Under the pieces are notes generated by a model, which was not told the origin of the DNA, made no database searches, and worked only from the letters and a program-made list of their open reading frames with translations. This document shows, one piece after another, positions 37,067 through 48,040 of a DNA stretch of 64,000 nucleotides. The translations under genes and the position numbers were made by a program. The stretch is from the NCBI GenBank assembly GCA_948099385.1, contig CANUEZ040000002.1, positions 1,364,001-1,428,000 of the forward strand. The letters run 5' to 3'. Positions within the stretch are counted from its first letter, which is position 1, and each line of letters starts with the position of its first letter. This stretch comes from Fasciola hepatica (lineage: Eukaryota; Platyhelminthes; Trematoda; Plagiorchiida; Fasciolidae).

Positions 37067-38752
37067 TAAAATCACTTACCATCTTGCTCCGTGACATTTG
37101 GAACGAGGAGCGTATTTCCTTAATATCGAGTGAGTCGCTGACTGTTCCCATGTTCAAGAAGGGAATACGCAATGACTGTAGTAACCATCGTGGGATTAGC
37201 TTAATTCCCATAATCAACAAAGTATTAGCCTCAATTCTACTGCACCGTCTTACACCGGCTCGCGAGAGAAATGCCCGCGAACAGCAGGCTGGATTCCGCC
37301 CAGGTCGAGGATGCATCGACCAGATTTTTATTCTTCGCCGACTACTTGAAACACGTCACACGCACCGCCGACCGACAATAATGATTTTCTTAGACTTGAA
37401 AGGTGCCTTGAATTCACCTGATCAAGCAGCGCTTTTCGGTGCTCTTCATCGAAAAGGTATGCCCCAGAAGTTCGTGAACCTACTGAGGTTGACGTACTTT
37501 CGTACTTCTGGTCGCCCAAGGGTTTCATTGTGAACTATCCGCTTGGTTCGGAAGGACGAGCAGTGTTTGACAGGGATGTCCCATATCTCCATTCCCGTTC
37601 AACTTTATCATGGACGAAATAATAGAGAGTGCGCTGCAAAATCTTCAGGATGTAGGCGTCGAACTAGGAAATAGTGGAAAGCTGTGTGACCTAGATTACG
37701 CAGACGACGTTGTCTGCTTGTTCGAATCCACGGAACATGCTCAACGTGCACTTGGTAGACTCCCAGGAGCTGTAGCTCCATTCGGCATGCGCTTTGCACC
37801 TTCAAAGTGTCTAGTGATGTTACAAGACTGGACGTCAACGATTCCGAGCTTGATGCTAGATGGGGAGGTGCTGTCAGTTGTCAACCACTCCACATACCTC
37901 GGCAGCAGAATGACGACAAATGGGAGCACTATAGTAGAGGTGAGCACGCATATATCCAAGGCTCGAGTGACGTACGCTGAACTGAAGCACTTGTGGCACC
38001 GACCATATATTTCACTGAAGTTGATAGGTCGTGTATACTGTGCCGCAGTGCGTTCAGTTTTGTTGTATGGTTGCAAGACTTGGAGTCTGCGTGCTGAAGA
38101 TATTCGTCGTCTTGAGGTTTTTGACCACCGATGTTTACGTAGTATCGCTAAGATCGGGTGGATTAGACGAGTAGGCAATGCTGAGGTCAGAAATCGAGTA
38201 TTGGGTACTAATTCGGAGAACGTTTTGTCACAGCGTATCCAGCCTAGTAGACTTCGTTGGTTAGGGCACGTGTTACGCATAGCAAACACACGTCTACCGT
38301 ACCGTGTTCCTATTTTCTGTTCCTCCCAGAGAGTGAAAGAAACCACATGGAGGTCAACAGATGACGTGACATCGAGGAATGAGAAGATGTACAGCAGACT
38401 TAGGAAAAAGTAGTTGCTTCACGTATTCGTAGGTGGGGTCCAAAAGATCCGCGAATCAGTTTGTTGGAGACACTGAAGGATATGGCAGCGAACCGCGAAC
38501 CGCGAACAGTGGCGTTAATTTTGTCACTTTCTGTCGAATCAGAATGACTGATCGATGTCTGTTTGTACAGTTAGACTGTGTATTTCGTGTGTTGGCTACT
38601 AGGACGTTCTTCCCTTCTCTCACCCGTGTAGGCCCACTCGCTGTCCATCTTGTATATTCATACTTTCTCATTCAACGTGCAACATGGTGAGAAAGGCAGT
38701 GGTCAGTGGGGCTTGCCCTACTGTTTAACGCTGTACGATGATAATGATGATG
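37067..38752 (+). mobile_element. RTE-type retrotransposon B1, nested in A1
   Basis: A 5'-truncated RTE copy of a second family, 1686 bases, bounded by AGTTGGA duplications. It reads RT fingers (NHRGISLIPIINKVLASILL, AGFRPGRGCIDQIFILRRLL), motif A IMIFLDLKGALNSPDQ, an in-frame TGA before QGCPISPFPFNFIMDE (about 37560-37615), the YADD box at 37697-37708 and a 267-residue open frame (37610-38413) covering the palm, thumb and C-terminal region. The 3' end reads GCCCTACTG...GTACGATGATAATGATGATG, a GAT-rich trinucleotide tail. Confidence 0.9.
37084..38413 (+). pseudogene. RTE B1 reverse transcriptase, 5'-truncated
   Basis: Two long frames (37084-37533 and 37610-38413) in different phases cover the RT from the fingers to the C terminus. 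Catalytic D of motif A (FLDLKG) and YADD are both intact; the second D-containing position after it is changed (ALNSPD for A-F-D-S-V). A stop lies just before QGCPISP. The C-terminal RCLRSIAKIGWIRRVGNAEV and LRWLGHVLRIANTRLP are typical of fluke RTE proteins. The endonuclease is missing. This is the least damaged B copy. Confidence 0.85.
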
Positions 38753-38759
38753 AGTTGGA
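38753..38759 (+). repeat. Right target site duplication of B1
   Basis: AGTTGGA directly after the GAT-rich tail of B1; A1 sequence resumes as AGATGAGTAAGG. Confidence 0.85.
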
Positions 38760-39110
38760 AGATGAGTAAGGGTGGTCAGTCCATGGCATGGAAGAAAGGT
38801 GCGAAAAGTCTAACTAGCCAACTTGGCCATGTAGGGCGTGTTAGACTCCTTGGGTGGGGTCCAAGAGACCCTCCCACTCAATGGTTAGATACGTTCGGGG
38901 ATATGGCTAGATGCTGCGATCAGTGGTGCTGTTGCATCAATAAACTTTTTTCATTGACTTAATCCCATTGATGCAATTCTCCCCTAACTCCTTTCATACT
39001 CTTCTCTCCTTCGTTATTTCTTTTTGAGGTTACCGACGGGAGATAGCAACCAAAGCCACCGCACCCAGTGCATGGTTAATGGTTGTCTGAACTGAGCTGA
39101 ACAGAGCATC

Positions 39111-41092
39111 GCGAACTAACCTGTTGATGAAAATGGAGAAACAGCGAAAAATTCGTGATATGACAGGTTTGTAAAACGTTAACTATTGAATGTGGTTATA
39201 ATTTGGTCTGCGTAACCTAGCGGGCGATTATTGTCATTGCCGTGTTCAGTGGTATCCACACGTCGACACTCAATCCGCATCTTCGGTAGTAGACAGTAAT
39301 CCCTACCGCAGTCCGGGTCGTTTTCACACCTAAGCTACTGGGACTTCCTGCGGTTTTTCGCCACTCCAAGCCTCAAGATCTGGTTGCCGGTTATCCCAAA
39401 TAGTGCAGTGGGCCTTCGTGGCTCTGGGGTAAATGCCTCTTCCACCGTACTCACGCGCAAGCATGCATTAAAAAACTGTCTAACTTTACTTTAATTTTCT
39501 CCAGTGATATATACCTGCAAGCCGTTGTGATGATGTAAATGAGGGGAATTGTAACGACAACGAGACGGTGAATGAGCATTTGAGTTAAACGGGCGCTAAA
39601 CGTTTTTCATATTTACTTCCAAGTTCTCCGAGACGCAGATGGTATTATGGTGGAATTACAGAATACCCATGGATTGAATGAACCAAAGGACAGAGTTTGT
39701 GAGCGGATTTGCGAAATTGTGTACCACACGCCCTTGACATTGTCGATAACAGAGTTACCCTTGAGTAAGCATGACCTCTTACTGCGGTCATTATTGTGTG
39801 TGTGAGACAAAGATAAAGACACAGCTGTGGTTCATTGGAACAATTACTCATGACTACTTTATCCAGTTCAAACAGGCTGGAGTGCTTCAGCTGACGGGAC
39901 AGCGTTAAAGAGTGAAAATGGAACGAGATGAAACTAGCAAACAGCGCAGTCACGCACACACCGAGACCCAGTGCATCTTAACAGCTCCATTTCCCTTCGA
40001 AGTAAAGTTAGATGTGCACTTTCTGACTTTCTGCTAGAGACGCATACCGATAAACATGATGGCGAGATCACAGTTTAGGATTCGTGACTATTTAAGCAGC
40101 GTCGAGGACCTCCCGAAGGCAGATTTTGTGAAGTGAATAGAAAATCAGACAGAGTTTAGAGCCCCACAACTGTTTCGACAATATTCTTTTTTTTCCTCTG
40201 AAGCGTGGGTCGCGAAATAAAAACGAATTAGCAACTGGTAAGGTTGACATGCAGACTGAGACTGACTCTCGGTTGAAATTAGCAACCGATAGAGTACAGA
40301 CTGTACAACAGACAAATAGGCATCATTGTGCGCACGTGTGTGTGTGATCGTAAGCGGCTAAATATACTCGTGACAGATAGAAGACAAAAGTACGAGAGAG
40401 GTAACTTCGATGAGGCAGAGAATGGGGATAAATTCAGGACAACAAAAACTGTTCACAAGAAGGACACGAGGGAATATGACTGAGTGGTAGGGAGAATGAA
40501 CTTGTCCAACCGTATGACAAATGTAACACGAGCGACCTCGTGACTCTGATTCATCCTACGGCAATATATATTACAAATGTTTAAATGAACTAAATCGAAA
40601 AACGATACGAATTACGCAAAAGATTGTAAGAATCCGTCAAAAAAGGACGAACGTTCCAAGTACAGTAAAAGAAGAACACCGGTTCGAGGAGAGGGAAGCG
40701 AGATAAATGAGAGTAAATGAATTAATAAGTCAGCTAAATACATCTGATCGATAACTGCACGTAGGATGCGTCCAGTTTACGCACGCACGCACGCACGCAC
40801 GCAAGAAACAAGCACAACGGTAGCCGAGCAGGCACTGTACACAAACGAAATGTACGATGGACAAATCAGTGCGAACGACCACAGAGAGGCAAGTAGGGGA
40901 AGGTGAAATGTGGAAGCAAGACCACGCACGGAATGCAATACCTCAGTTTCGTTGGAATGAAACGGACCACACAGGACTGATCACAAACAACGGCCGACAG
41001 GCGGAAGCAGTGCGAATGAGAAGGAAAGCACAGGGTAGGTCGAACGGTTCTTGTCTTGTTAGGCATCAACCGTAAATCAATCGGTCACATTT
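39111..41092. other. No gene recognised (includes probable 3' flank of the Morgue-like gene)
   Basis: About 2 kb with an (ACGC)n tract at 40779-40802 and no convincing coding frame. The part just below 41093 should hold the 3' untranslated region of the minus-strand gene; no clear AATAAA was picked out. Confidence 0.4.
40779..40802. repeat. (ACGC)n tetranucleotide repeat
   Basis: Six consecutive ACGC units. Confidence 0.9.
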
Positions 41093-42379
41093 TTAGCATT
41101 CGCTCAATTTTTGTCGCATCTGTTCCACGTAATTCGGCAATTCCATCGAGGCGACAAAATCCACCGATAAATAATCGTGACATGCAAATTTCCAGGTCCA
41201 CAATTTGGCTAAAACTTCGAATCGACCAATATCGTGAGTATATAGTGCACCTATAACAGGTTCCATACAAACTTTCGTGTACGGATCCGTGAGTAGGGAC
41301 TGCACACTGATTAGCAATTTTTCCAATGTGAGCGCCAAACTCCAATTGTGCTGAATACAATCCATACCCACATCACCATGAAAGCTGATATTTGGATGCA
41401 AGATTCGCGTGAGAAAGCGAATGACAGGCGGTCGGATTGGATAGCTGTCCGGGACAAGCACATGAACATAGAATAAGCCACCCTGATAAGGCGATTGTGG
41501 TGGACCTTCAATACCGGCCAAACAGTGTGAATAGGTTTCTGTATCCAAAGCTAGAACGCGAATCCCGTAAGGTGGATCAGTGCATAGATTTTTAATTTCA
41601 TGTACAATACGCCGGTAGCGTAGATTGGGTGCTTCAACGGGGAACAGGATGGGGAACCGAAGTCGTTCTAAACAAAATCGGCAAGTCACACTGTTCATCA
41701 AATTTAGATAGAGTAAACGCCAACTGGAAACGCGGTAGTGCGGCTGAAATAGTGGCCAGCGTAGTCGTACAAATTCGGACCATTTCTGATCGGGAATTTC
41801 CGCATCGATTACTTGTTGACAACGCACAGACGTTTGGCGCAAAGTCCACAATGATATGTCATCCAAAAGATTAAAAATATGCAATAGAATCTCCGTGGGA
41901 AGTTCGTCTAATGATGGGGTTTTGGCACGAACGGGTCCAGATTTGGTTGAACTGGATGAGCGTCCCGAAACGTCCAGACCCGAAGTTCTTTGAATATGCG
42001 ATGACGATGGAGCGGAAGACGGCGACTCATGCATCTGGATCGGTCGTAACGGACAAGGACGAGTGTGCAATCGGACAGATGCCGGTGGCGGTGGGTGATG
42101 CAACGGGACACCGAATGGGTCTGTTCGGTGACAAGTGGAACGTGTGGGGAAGTCCATCGATTCGAAAGCATCATACCAATCGGTCGAGCAAGAGAACAGA
42201 TCCGAGCCACGTTCCGGTTCTTCATTCCCACTGTCGTTTGATGCTTCTTTCTCCTCGAGCATTAGACCATCGGTCATTGCGGGTGGACAAAATTCGTACA
42301 CGAATGCATGACAGGTGGAGCAAACCGGTTGTTCGTTGCCAAAATCATAGTAACCGTTGCAAAATTTGCAAACTACGGA
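41093..42379 (-). CDS. Morgue-like zinc finger / F-box / inactive-E2 protein, last exon
   Basis: A 428-codon open exon, intact to a TAA stop. A splice acceptor precedes it, so the protein is 5'-incomplete. In exon numbering: residues 4-23 form C-x2-C-x12-C-x2-C; 27-150 are low-complexity, Ser/Pro/Glu rich; 157-196 are an F-box (LDELPTEILLHIFNLLDDIS); about 255-400 are a ubiquitin E2 fold with YQGGLFYVHVLVPDSYPIRP, the HPN motif, and LLISVQSLLTDP. At the E2 active-site position the residue is Gly (codon 41366-41368): HPNISFHGDVG aligns gaplessly with HPN...G-x-[IV]-C of active E2s. F-boxes bind Skp1 in SCF ubiquitin ligases. The Zn finger / F-box / E2-with-Gly combination is that of Drosophila Morgue, which promotes ubiquitin-dependent turnover, including of the apoptosis inhibitor DIAP1. 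I infer a homolog; function in flatworms is unknown. Confidence 0.88.
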   Translation of the reverse strand, partial: SVVCKFCNGYYDFGNEQPVCSTCHAFVYEFCPPAMTDGLMLEEKEASNDSGNEEPERGSDLFSCSTDWYDAFESMDFPTRSTCHRTDPFGVPLHHPPPPASVRLHTRPCPLRPIQMHESPSSAPSSSHIQRTSGLDVSGRSSSSTKSGPVRAKTPSLDELPTEILLHIFNLLDDISLWTLRQTSVRCQQVIDAEIPDQKWSEFVRLRWPLFQPHYRVSSWRLLYLNLMNSVTCRFCLERLRFPILFPVEAPNLRYRRIVHEIKNLCTDPPYGIRVLALDTETYSHCLAGIEGPPQSPYQGGLFYVHVLVPDSYPIRPPVIRFLTRILHPNISFHGDVGMDCIQHNWSLALTLEKLLISVQSLLTDPYTKVCMEPVIGALYTHDIGRFEVLAKLWTWKFACHDYLSVDFVASMELPNYVEQMRQKLSEC

Positions 42380-42405
42380 CTGGAAAGAGGTGAAGGAGAA
42401 AAAAC
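42380..42405 (-). promoter_or_regulatory. 3' splice site before the Morgue-like exon
   Basis: On the minus strand the sequence CTCCTTCACCTCTTTCCAG ends at 42380, a pyrimidine-rich tract with terminal CAG. Directly after it the frame encodes the first cysteine pair of the zinc finger in phase 0. This is the reason for starting the exon at 42379, not at the GTG at 42301. The upstream donor and first exon were not found. Confidence 0.7.
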
Positions 42406-42984
42406 CGTATATTAAGCGAACTGAGTTTAAAACGATTACGACGGGAGAAGAACAACATTAGGTGTACATAAAATGATGATACACAGAAGAAAGCAGCAAC
42501 CGTACAAACAATTTTCGCTTAAAACGTGGATTCCCTCGGATGATTTCTCCAAATTTTTGATGCAAAAAGATCCCAGCCTAATGTGCCGTCCGATCATCCA
42601 AAACAGTTCACAACCGGGTATTGGCAAGCAAGCAAAAACCGATCACCAACTTTTCTTATTTTGAACCGGGAAACAATGGAATTCGAAAGGTCAATAAAAA
42701 CATCGTACTATACCCAGGTTCTTTTGGGTCCAACCCACGACCAGTTAAATGGCTGGGGATTGCATAGCTAAATGCTGCCGCTCGTTTTCAGGCGGTGGAC
42801 GTCTAGCGGAGTTTGCCTCGACTCCAGTAACGAACTGCCGTAAGAAAAATAGCCGCAGAAGTACGTATACGACACGATGATCTGTAAAAATATGGTCCGT
42901 CCCAAAATAAGGTATAGTCTACTCGGATCAGACAATTTTTTTATAAAAAAGAAAAGAGACAGAAACTGTCAAACCAACTTATGA
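42406..42984. other. Probable intron of the Morgue-like gene
   Basis: No coding motif on the minus strand up to the RTE-D copy. By position this should be intronic; a short frame at 42436-42627 has no similarity I recognise. Confidence 0.45.
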
Positions 42985-43925
42985 TACATCAACCACAGTA
43001 ATGTTGACGATCAATGACTGATTGTCTGCGGTAGGAAAAATGCACAAACGCAAATGGTCCACGGCTTTCAACTAGTGAAAGTATCCTGTTATCCAACCGG
43101 TGGCACTTAGATTCGATCAGACTGGAAGGCATCTTCAAACAAAAAACCGCGGTGAAGGAAACTAAGTGATACTGAAGACGCCATGTTGTGTGCCATATTC
43201 CGACGACTCTATGAAATCTGCCTGCATTATGAGCATTGATAGTGCAACGGAGTTCACGGAAAGCGAAGTAACCCTCGTCCTCTTCTCCCAGGAGAATACT
43301 TGGCGTAAGGGCAACCCAGCATGTGGCAGTATTGTACACCCATAAGGCGCAAAACGCATCCCAAACACTGCCACACTGTTGTTTAGGTTGTCAAGAGAAA
43401 CCTACCACTCACCTACATTTTCGTTCAGGATCAAAACGACGTCAGCGTATTCTAAGCCAAACTGATCGATGCCACCATTCTCACACGAGGATAGGACTAC
43501 CTCATGAATCAATTCAATTACAAAATGGAAGAGGAAGGGCGAAAGAGAGCAACACTGAAGAACAGCTGTTCCCGTGGCGAAGTCCGGTGAATGATCGCCG
43601 TAAGTGCGAACTCAGCTTCAGCTATTTGCATACAAGCACTGGAATAAAGAAACAGATTTCTCTGACATTACCCTCAATGAGGCAACGCCAAAGAACGGTG
43701 GTTGATTGAGTAGAATGCCGTTTTTAGATCTAGGATGACAGAAATTGTGGGCCTACGAAAGGTGTGCCTGTGCTTTAAATTGTGTCGTAAGATAAATATG
43801 GGGTCGGCAACACCACGACCGGGCCTGAAACGGGCTTGATTCTCACGCGTACACCTTTCACGGGCGTTGGGCCGTCGGTTAAGAAAACTGCAAGGCCAGT
43901 TATTCCAAATATGACCAGAAAACCA
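42985..43925 (-). pseudogene. RTE-type fragment D (RT palm)
   Basis: On the minus strand, with frameshifts: TRENQARFRPGRGVADPIFI and HTFRRPTISVILDLKTAFYS (motif A with catalytic Asp, about 43700-43860), then SLSPFLFHFVIELIHEVVLS, then FGLEYADVVLILNEN, where the YADD box has become YADV (about 43440-43460), and VAVFGMRFAPYG (about 43335-43375). Below about 43320 the similarity fades. Closest to family A by wording of the motifs but clearly more diverged. Dead. Confidence 0.78.
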
Positions 43926-45004
<1,079 letters not shown>

Positions 45005-45167
45005 GTAGATCTACGAAAAGTGTACTTGTGCTCTAAAATGTGTCGAAGGATAACTATGGGGTCGGCAACACCCCGACCCGATGTGAAGCGGGCTCGATTT
45101 CAACGCGTACCGTTCTCAGGGGCACTGAATGATCGCCGGAGAATAAGCCCGAAGAGCAGTTTGAACG

Positions 45168-45179
45168 CGATACTTACCA
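45168..45179 (-). repeat. Target site duplication of B2 (3' side)
   Basis: TGGTAAGTATCG on the minus strand, directly after the GAT-rich tail of B2; pairs with 45979-45990 with one mismatch. Confidence 0.8.
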
Positions 45180-45978
45180 GAGATCATCATCATCGCCATC
45201 ATTCTCCAGCGTTACACAGTAGGGCAAGCCCCACTGACCACTGCCTTTCTCACCATGTTGCACGTTGAATGAGAAAGTATGAATATACAAGATGGACAGC
45301 GAGTGGGCCTACACGGGTGAGAGAAGGGAAGAACGTCCTAGTAGCCAACACACGAAATACACAGTCTAACTGTACAAACACACATCGATCAGTCATTCTG
45401 ATTCGACAGAAAGTGACAAAATTAACGCCACTGTTCGCGGTTCGCGGTTCGCTGCCATATCCTTCAGTGTCTCCAACAAACTGATTCGCGGATCTTTTGG
45501 ACCCCACCTACGAATACGTGAAGCAACTACTTTTTCCTAAGTCTGCTGTACATCTTCTCATTCCTCGATGTCACGTCATCTGTTGACCTCCATGTGGTTT
45601 CTTTCACTCTCTGGGAGGAACAGAAAATAGGAACACGGTACGGTAGACGTGTGTTTGCTATGCGTAACACGTGCCCTAACCAACGAAGTCTACTAAGCTG
45701 GATACACTGTAACAGAACGTCCTCTGAATTAACACCCAATACTCGATTTCTGACCTCAGCATTGCTCGATCGGTCATTTCATCCTATCTTAGCGATACTA
45801 CGCATCGGTGGTCAAAAACCTCAAGACGACGAATATCTTCTGCACGCAGATCTCAAATCTCGCAGATACACTACAGAACTGAACGCACTGCGGCACAATA
45901 GATACGACCTATCAACTTCAGTGAAATATCAGATCGACGCCACAAGTGCTTCAGTCCGACGTAGGCCCCTTGAGCCTT
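45180..45978 (-). mobile_element. RTE-type retrotransposon B2, 5'-truncated, nested in A2
   Basis: A 799-base copy of the 3' part of family B. From the minus-strand start it reads LKHLWRRSDISLKLIGRIYC, the decayed C-terminal RT region, then LRWLGHVLRIANTRLPYRVP and the B-family 3' region, ending in a (GAT)n tail at 45181-45195. Sequence from about 45200 to 45600 is nearly identical to B1 38360-38740 and B3 51270-51680. Confidence 0.85.
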
Positions 45979-45990
45979 CGATACCTACCA
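45979..45990 (-). repeat. Target site duplication of B2 (5' side)
   Basis: TGGTAGGTATCG on the minus strand, just before the truncated 5' end of B2. Confidence 0.8.
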
Positions 45991-46469
45991 AGCTAAATCC
46001 TCTATGGTTTTCACAGGAGGACCTGTCGCTCTTCTCATAAACCGGCTTGATCGCCGATTCCCACGATTTCTTTGAAACTTGTTCCTTCTCCCATATCGAA
46101 CCGAGGAGTTTGGTCAACCCCAGTAAAAGTGCTGAGCCACCGTCTTTGAAAATAAACGGGGGCAACCCATCCGGTACGGCAGCCTTACGTGTTTCAAGAT
46201 ATCCTATCTCACGAAGAACCCATTGCGCTCGTGATCAAGCCTGACGAAGATAAAGGCCACTTAAACTGCATCTCGAAATACTTCACCCAACGAATTAGAG
46301 GACGTTCCTGAGTTTGAATCAGTGAGCCGTTCGCCTCTTTGATCAATTCTCCAACGTCTGGTTTACGTGAACCGGTTTTTCTAATCAGACGGGAAAGGTT
46401 GCTGCTGTTGCCAATCCCCATAGCCTTTTCCATCTCTCTACACTTCGCAATCCTTGAGTATTTTTTGTA

Positions 46470-46880
46470 ATGTGAGGCTATTCCCTCTTGTGCCTCTTTA
46501 TGGGATCGGAGAGAAAATGTCTTTTCGATTTATACCCGACAGTCCCCTCATTACCTTGAAGGTTTCTGTCAAAACCCTGCGAACGCGCAGCTTTTTCATT
46601 GTGAACACGGAGACGTTGTGTACCTAAAACCCCTTGCCCAGTCACCATTCTAGTGGCTAGCCCTTGCACTTTCTCCAGATAGTCTATATTCTTCTGGTAG
46701 TACGATGCCCAGGCTTGAACGCAGTACTCCATGTGCGGCCTAACTATGGCTTGGTATATAGGAACGAAAATCTCCGGCTTTCTACACGACATGGTGGATC
46801 TTTCTCGAAGCAGTTCTCTGCTGGCCATATTGGCTGCTGCGGTGCACTGCTTCGACGGCTTGAAGCTGCTTACCACCTAG
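46470..46880 (-). pseudogene. CR1-type fragment F5 (RT C-terminal end)
   Basis: Minus frame 46478-46876 reads SCRKPEIFVPIYQAIVRPHM then EYCVQAWASYYQKNIDYLEK and VQGLATRMVTGQG. This is the conserved C-terminal region after the RT of CR1 elements and resembles F1 (SCRKPEVFVPIYMAIVRPHL). The part after VHNEKAARSQ is out of frame. Truncated at both ends. Confidence 0.8.
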
Positions 46881-46889
46881 GTCCAGACG

Positions 46890-48040
46890 AGCGAATGCTT
46901 GGAGGCCAAAGCGGTTCCAACTATCAACGCACGGATAACGGCAATGGACTACTCCATCTGGGCGCAGACCACCGCCTATTCTTGCCGAGTACGAACTTCC
47001 GGCGCAGCTTTCGTCGCACAGTCACATGGCGACCGCCATCTGCTAATCAGTCTTGTACACAAATAGACTACATAGCTGTAAGCTATCACTGGCGCGGCTC
47101 CGCCAAACCTGTAGGTCGTACTGGAGCACATATCTAGATTCAGATCACGCTCCAGTGTGCCAAGTTCATAGTACAACTTTCTACCAAATCAAAAGTCCAC
47201 CGTCAACGGGTAGACGTAGACTAAATTTGACGGACATCGGTCCGGGAGGAATATCAGAATGAGCTTGCTACCCAGATAAGTAGCCACACATACGATGATC
47301 TGTCAGACCGCAGGCAACACATCCAAGACGCCGTAAAAGTAGCGAGTATCGCATCTTGTGGATTAGTCACACGGCATGCAATCACGCACTGGATCTAACC
47401 GGGTTCTCTGGAATTGCTAGACAGCCGCCGGAATAGCCCTTCCGGAAGCGAAAGCCACAATGCCCGTGCCCATTTACGACGAAATTCGATTGGACGCTTG
47501 AGCAGAGACCGAGAAAATTGGTGGTCGAAACGCGCGGCCGAAATGGAACAAGCTGCTGTCATTGGCAACGCTCGGAGACTGTTCCAACTCATTCGATCTA
47601 CTGGGACCAAGAAGCCTGCAGTGAGCGAAGTGATCTACGACGCAAACAACCAACCAATCCACCAGCTTTCACGGCGCATGGACCGATGGACAGAACACTT
47701 TGAAGAGCAGTTTAACTGGCCTCCAGTGCCCCTACTCAGTAACTCATTTGCACCAGTTTATGCTCCAAGGACTATCTACACTATACCGCCCACAAAAGAA
47801 GTCGATCGTGCGCTCCACCTCTTGAAACGCAAAAAAAACTTCCAAGCCCTGACGAACTCCCTCCGGCTCTCTTTAACGATGGTGGTGTACACCTCTCCAA
47901 AGCGCTCACCAATCTCTTCTCCGAGATATGGTTCCACGACTGTCCCAGAAAGACGGAACTGTGCATATATCCCCCCTAAATACAAGAAAGGGGCTAGAAA
48001 CATCCGTTCCAATCATCAGCGGATAAGCTCGATCTCGATC
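46890..48040 (+). pseudogene. RTE C endonuclease end and RT N-terminal part
   Basis: EN end: RTDNGNGLLHLGADHRLFLP, VTWRPPSANQSCTQIDYIAV, then in another frame YLDSDHAPVC, where the SDH catalytic motif is intact. The linker from 47414 reads ENWWSKRAAEMEQAAVIGNA, RRLFQLIRSTGTKKPAVSEV and WTEHFEEQFNWPP, then decays (IPPKYKKGARNIRSNHQR) and is cut by A3 after ISI. Frameshifts near 47140, 47400 and 47840. Confidence 0.8.

Larger units (their letters stand above)
34506..39110 (+). mobile_element. RTE-type non-LTR retrotransposon A1, split by nested B1
   Basis: A 5'-truncated RTE copy in two parts, 34506-37066 and 38753-39110, interrupted by element B1. It encodes an apurinic-type endonuclease and a reverse transcriptase. 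The 3' untranslated part (38760-39110) is nearly identical to that of copy A3 (48978-49325) and ends in a run of TGAAC-like pentamers (CTGAACTGAGCTGAAC). RTE elements typically have a single long ORF and a short tandem-repeat tail, as here. Confidence 0.88.
45005..46452 (-). mobile_element. RTE-type fragment A2 (minus), split by nested B2
   Basis: Two parts of one A-family copy: 45979-46452 matches A1 35520-35995 almost exactly (MEKAMGIGNSSNLSRLIRK; ANGSLIQTQERPLIRWVKYF), and 45005-45179 continues the RT (VSIAFKLLFGLILRR, then TSGRGVADPIVILRHILEHK). The gap is B2. The A2 RT therefore reads fingers only; it is truncated on both sides, next to a CR1 piece on the right. Confidence 0.82.

Noticed and set aside
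37741..38346. 201-residue minus-strand frame and matching frames at 45594 and 51671
   Set aside because: These are antisense shadows of the RTE-B reverse transcriptase, repeated because the element is repeated.
41911..42393. 160-residue plus-strand frame
   Set aside because: Antisense to the F-box exon; it lacks any motif of its own.
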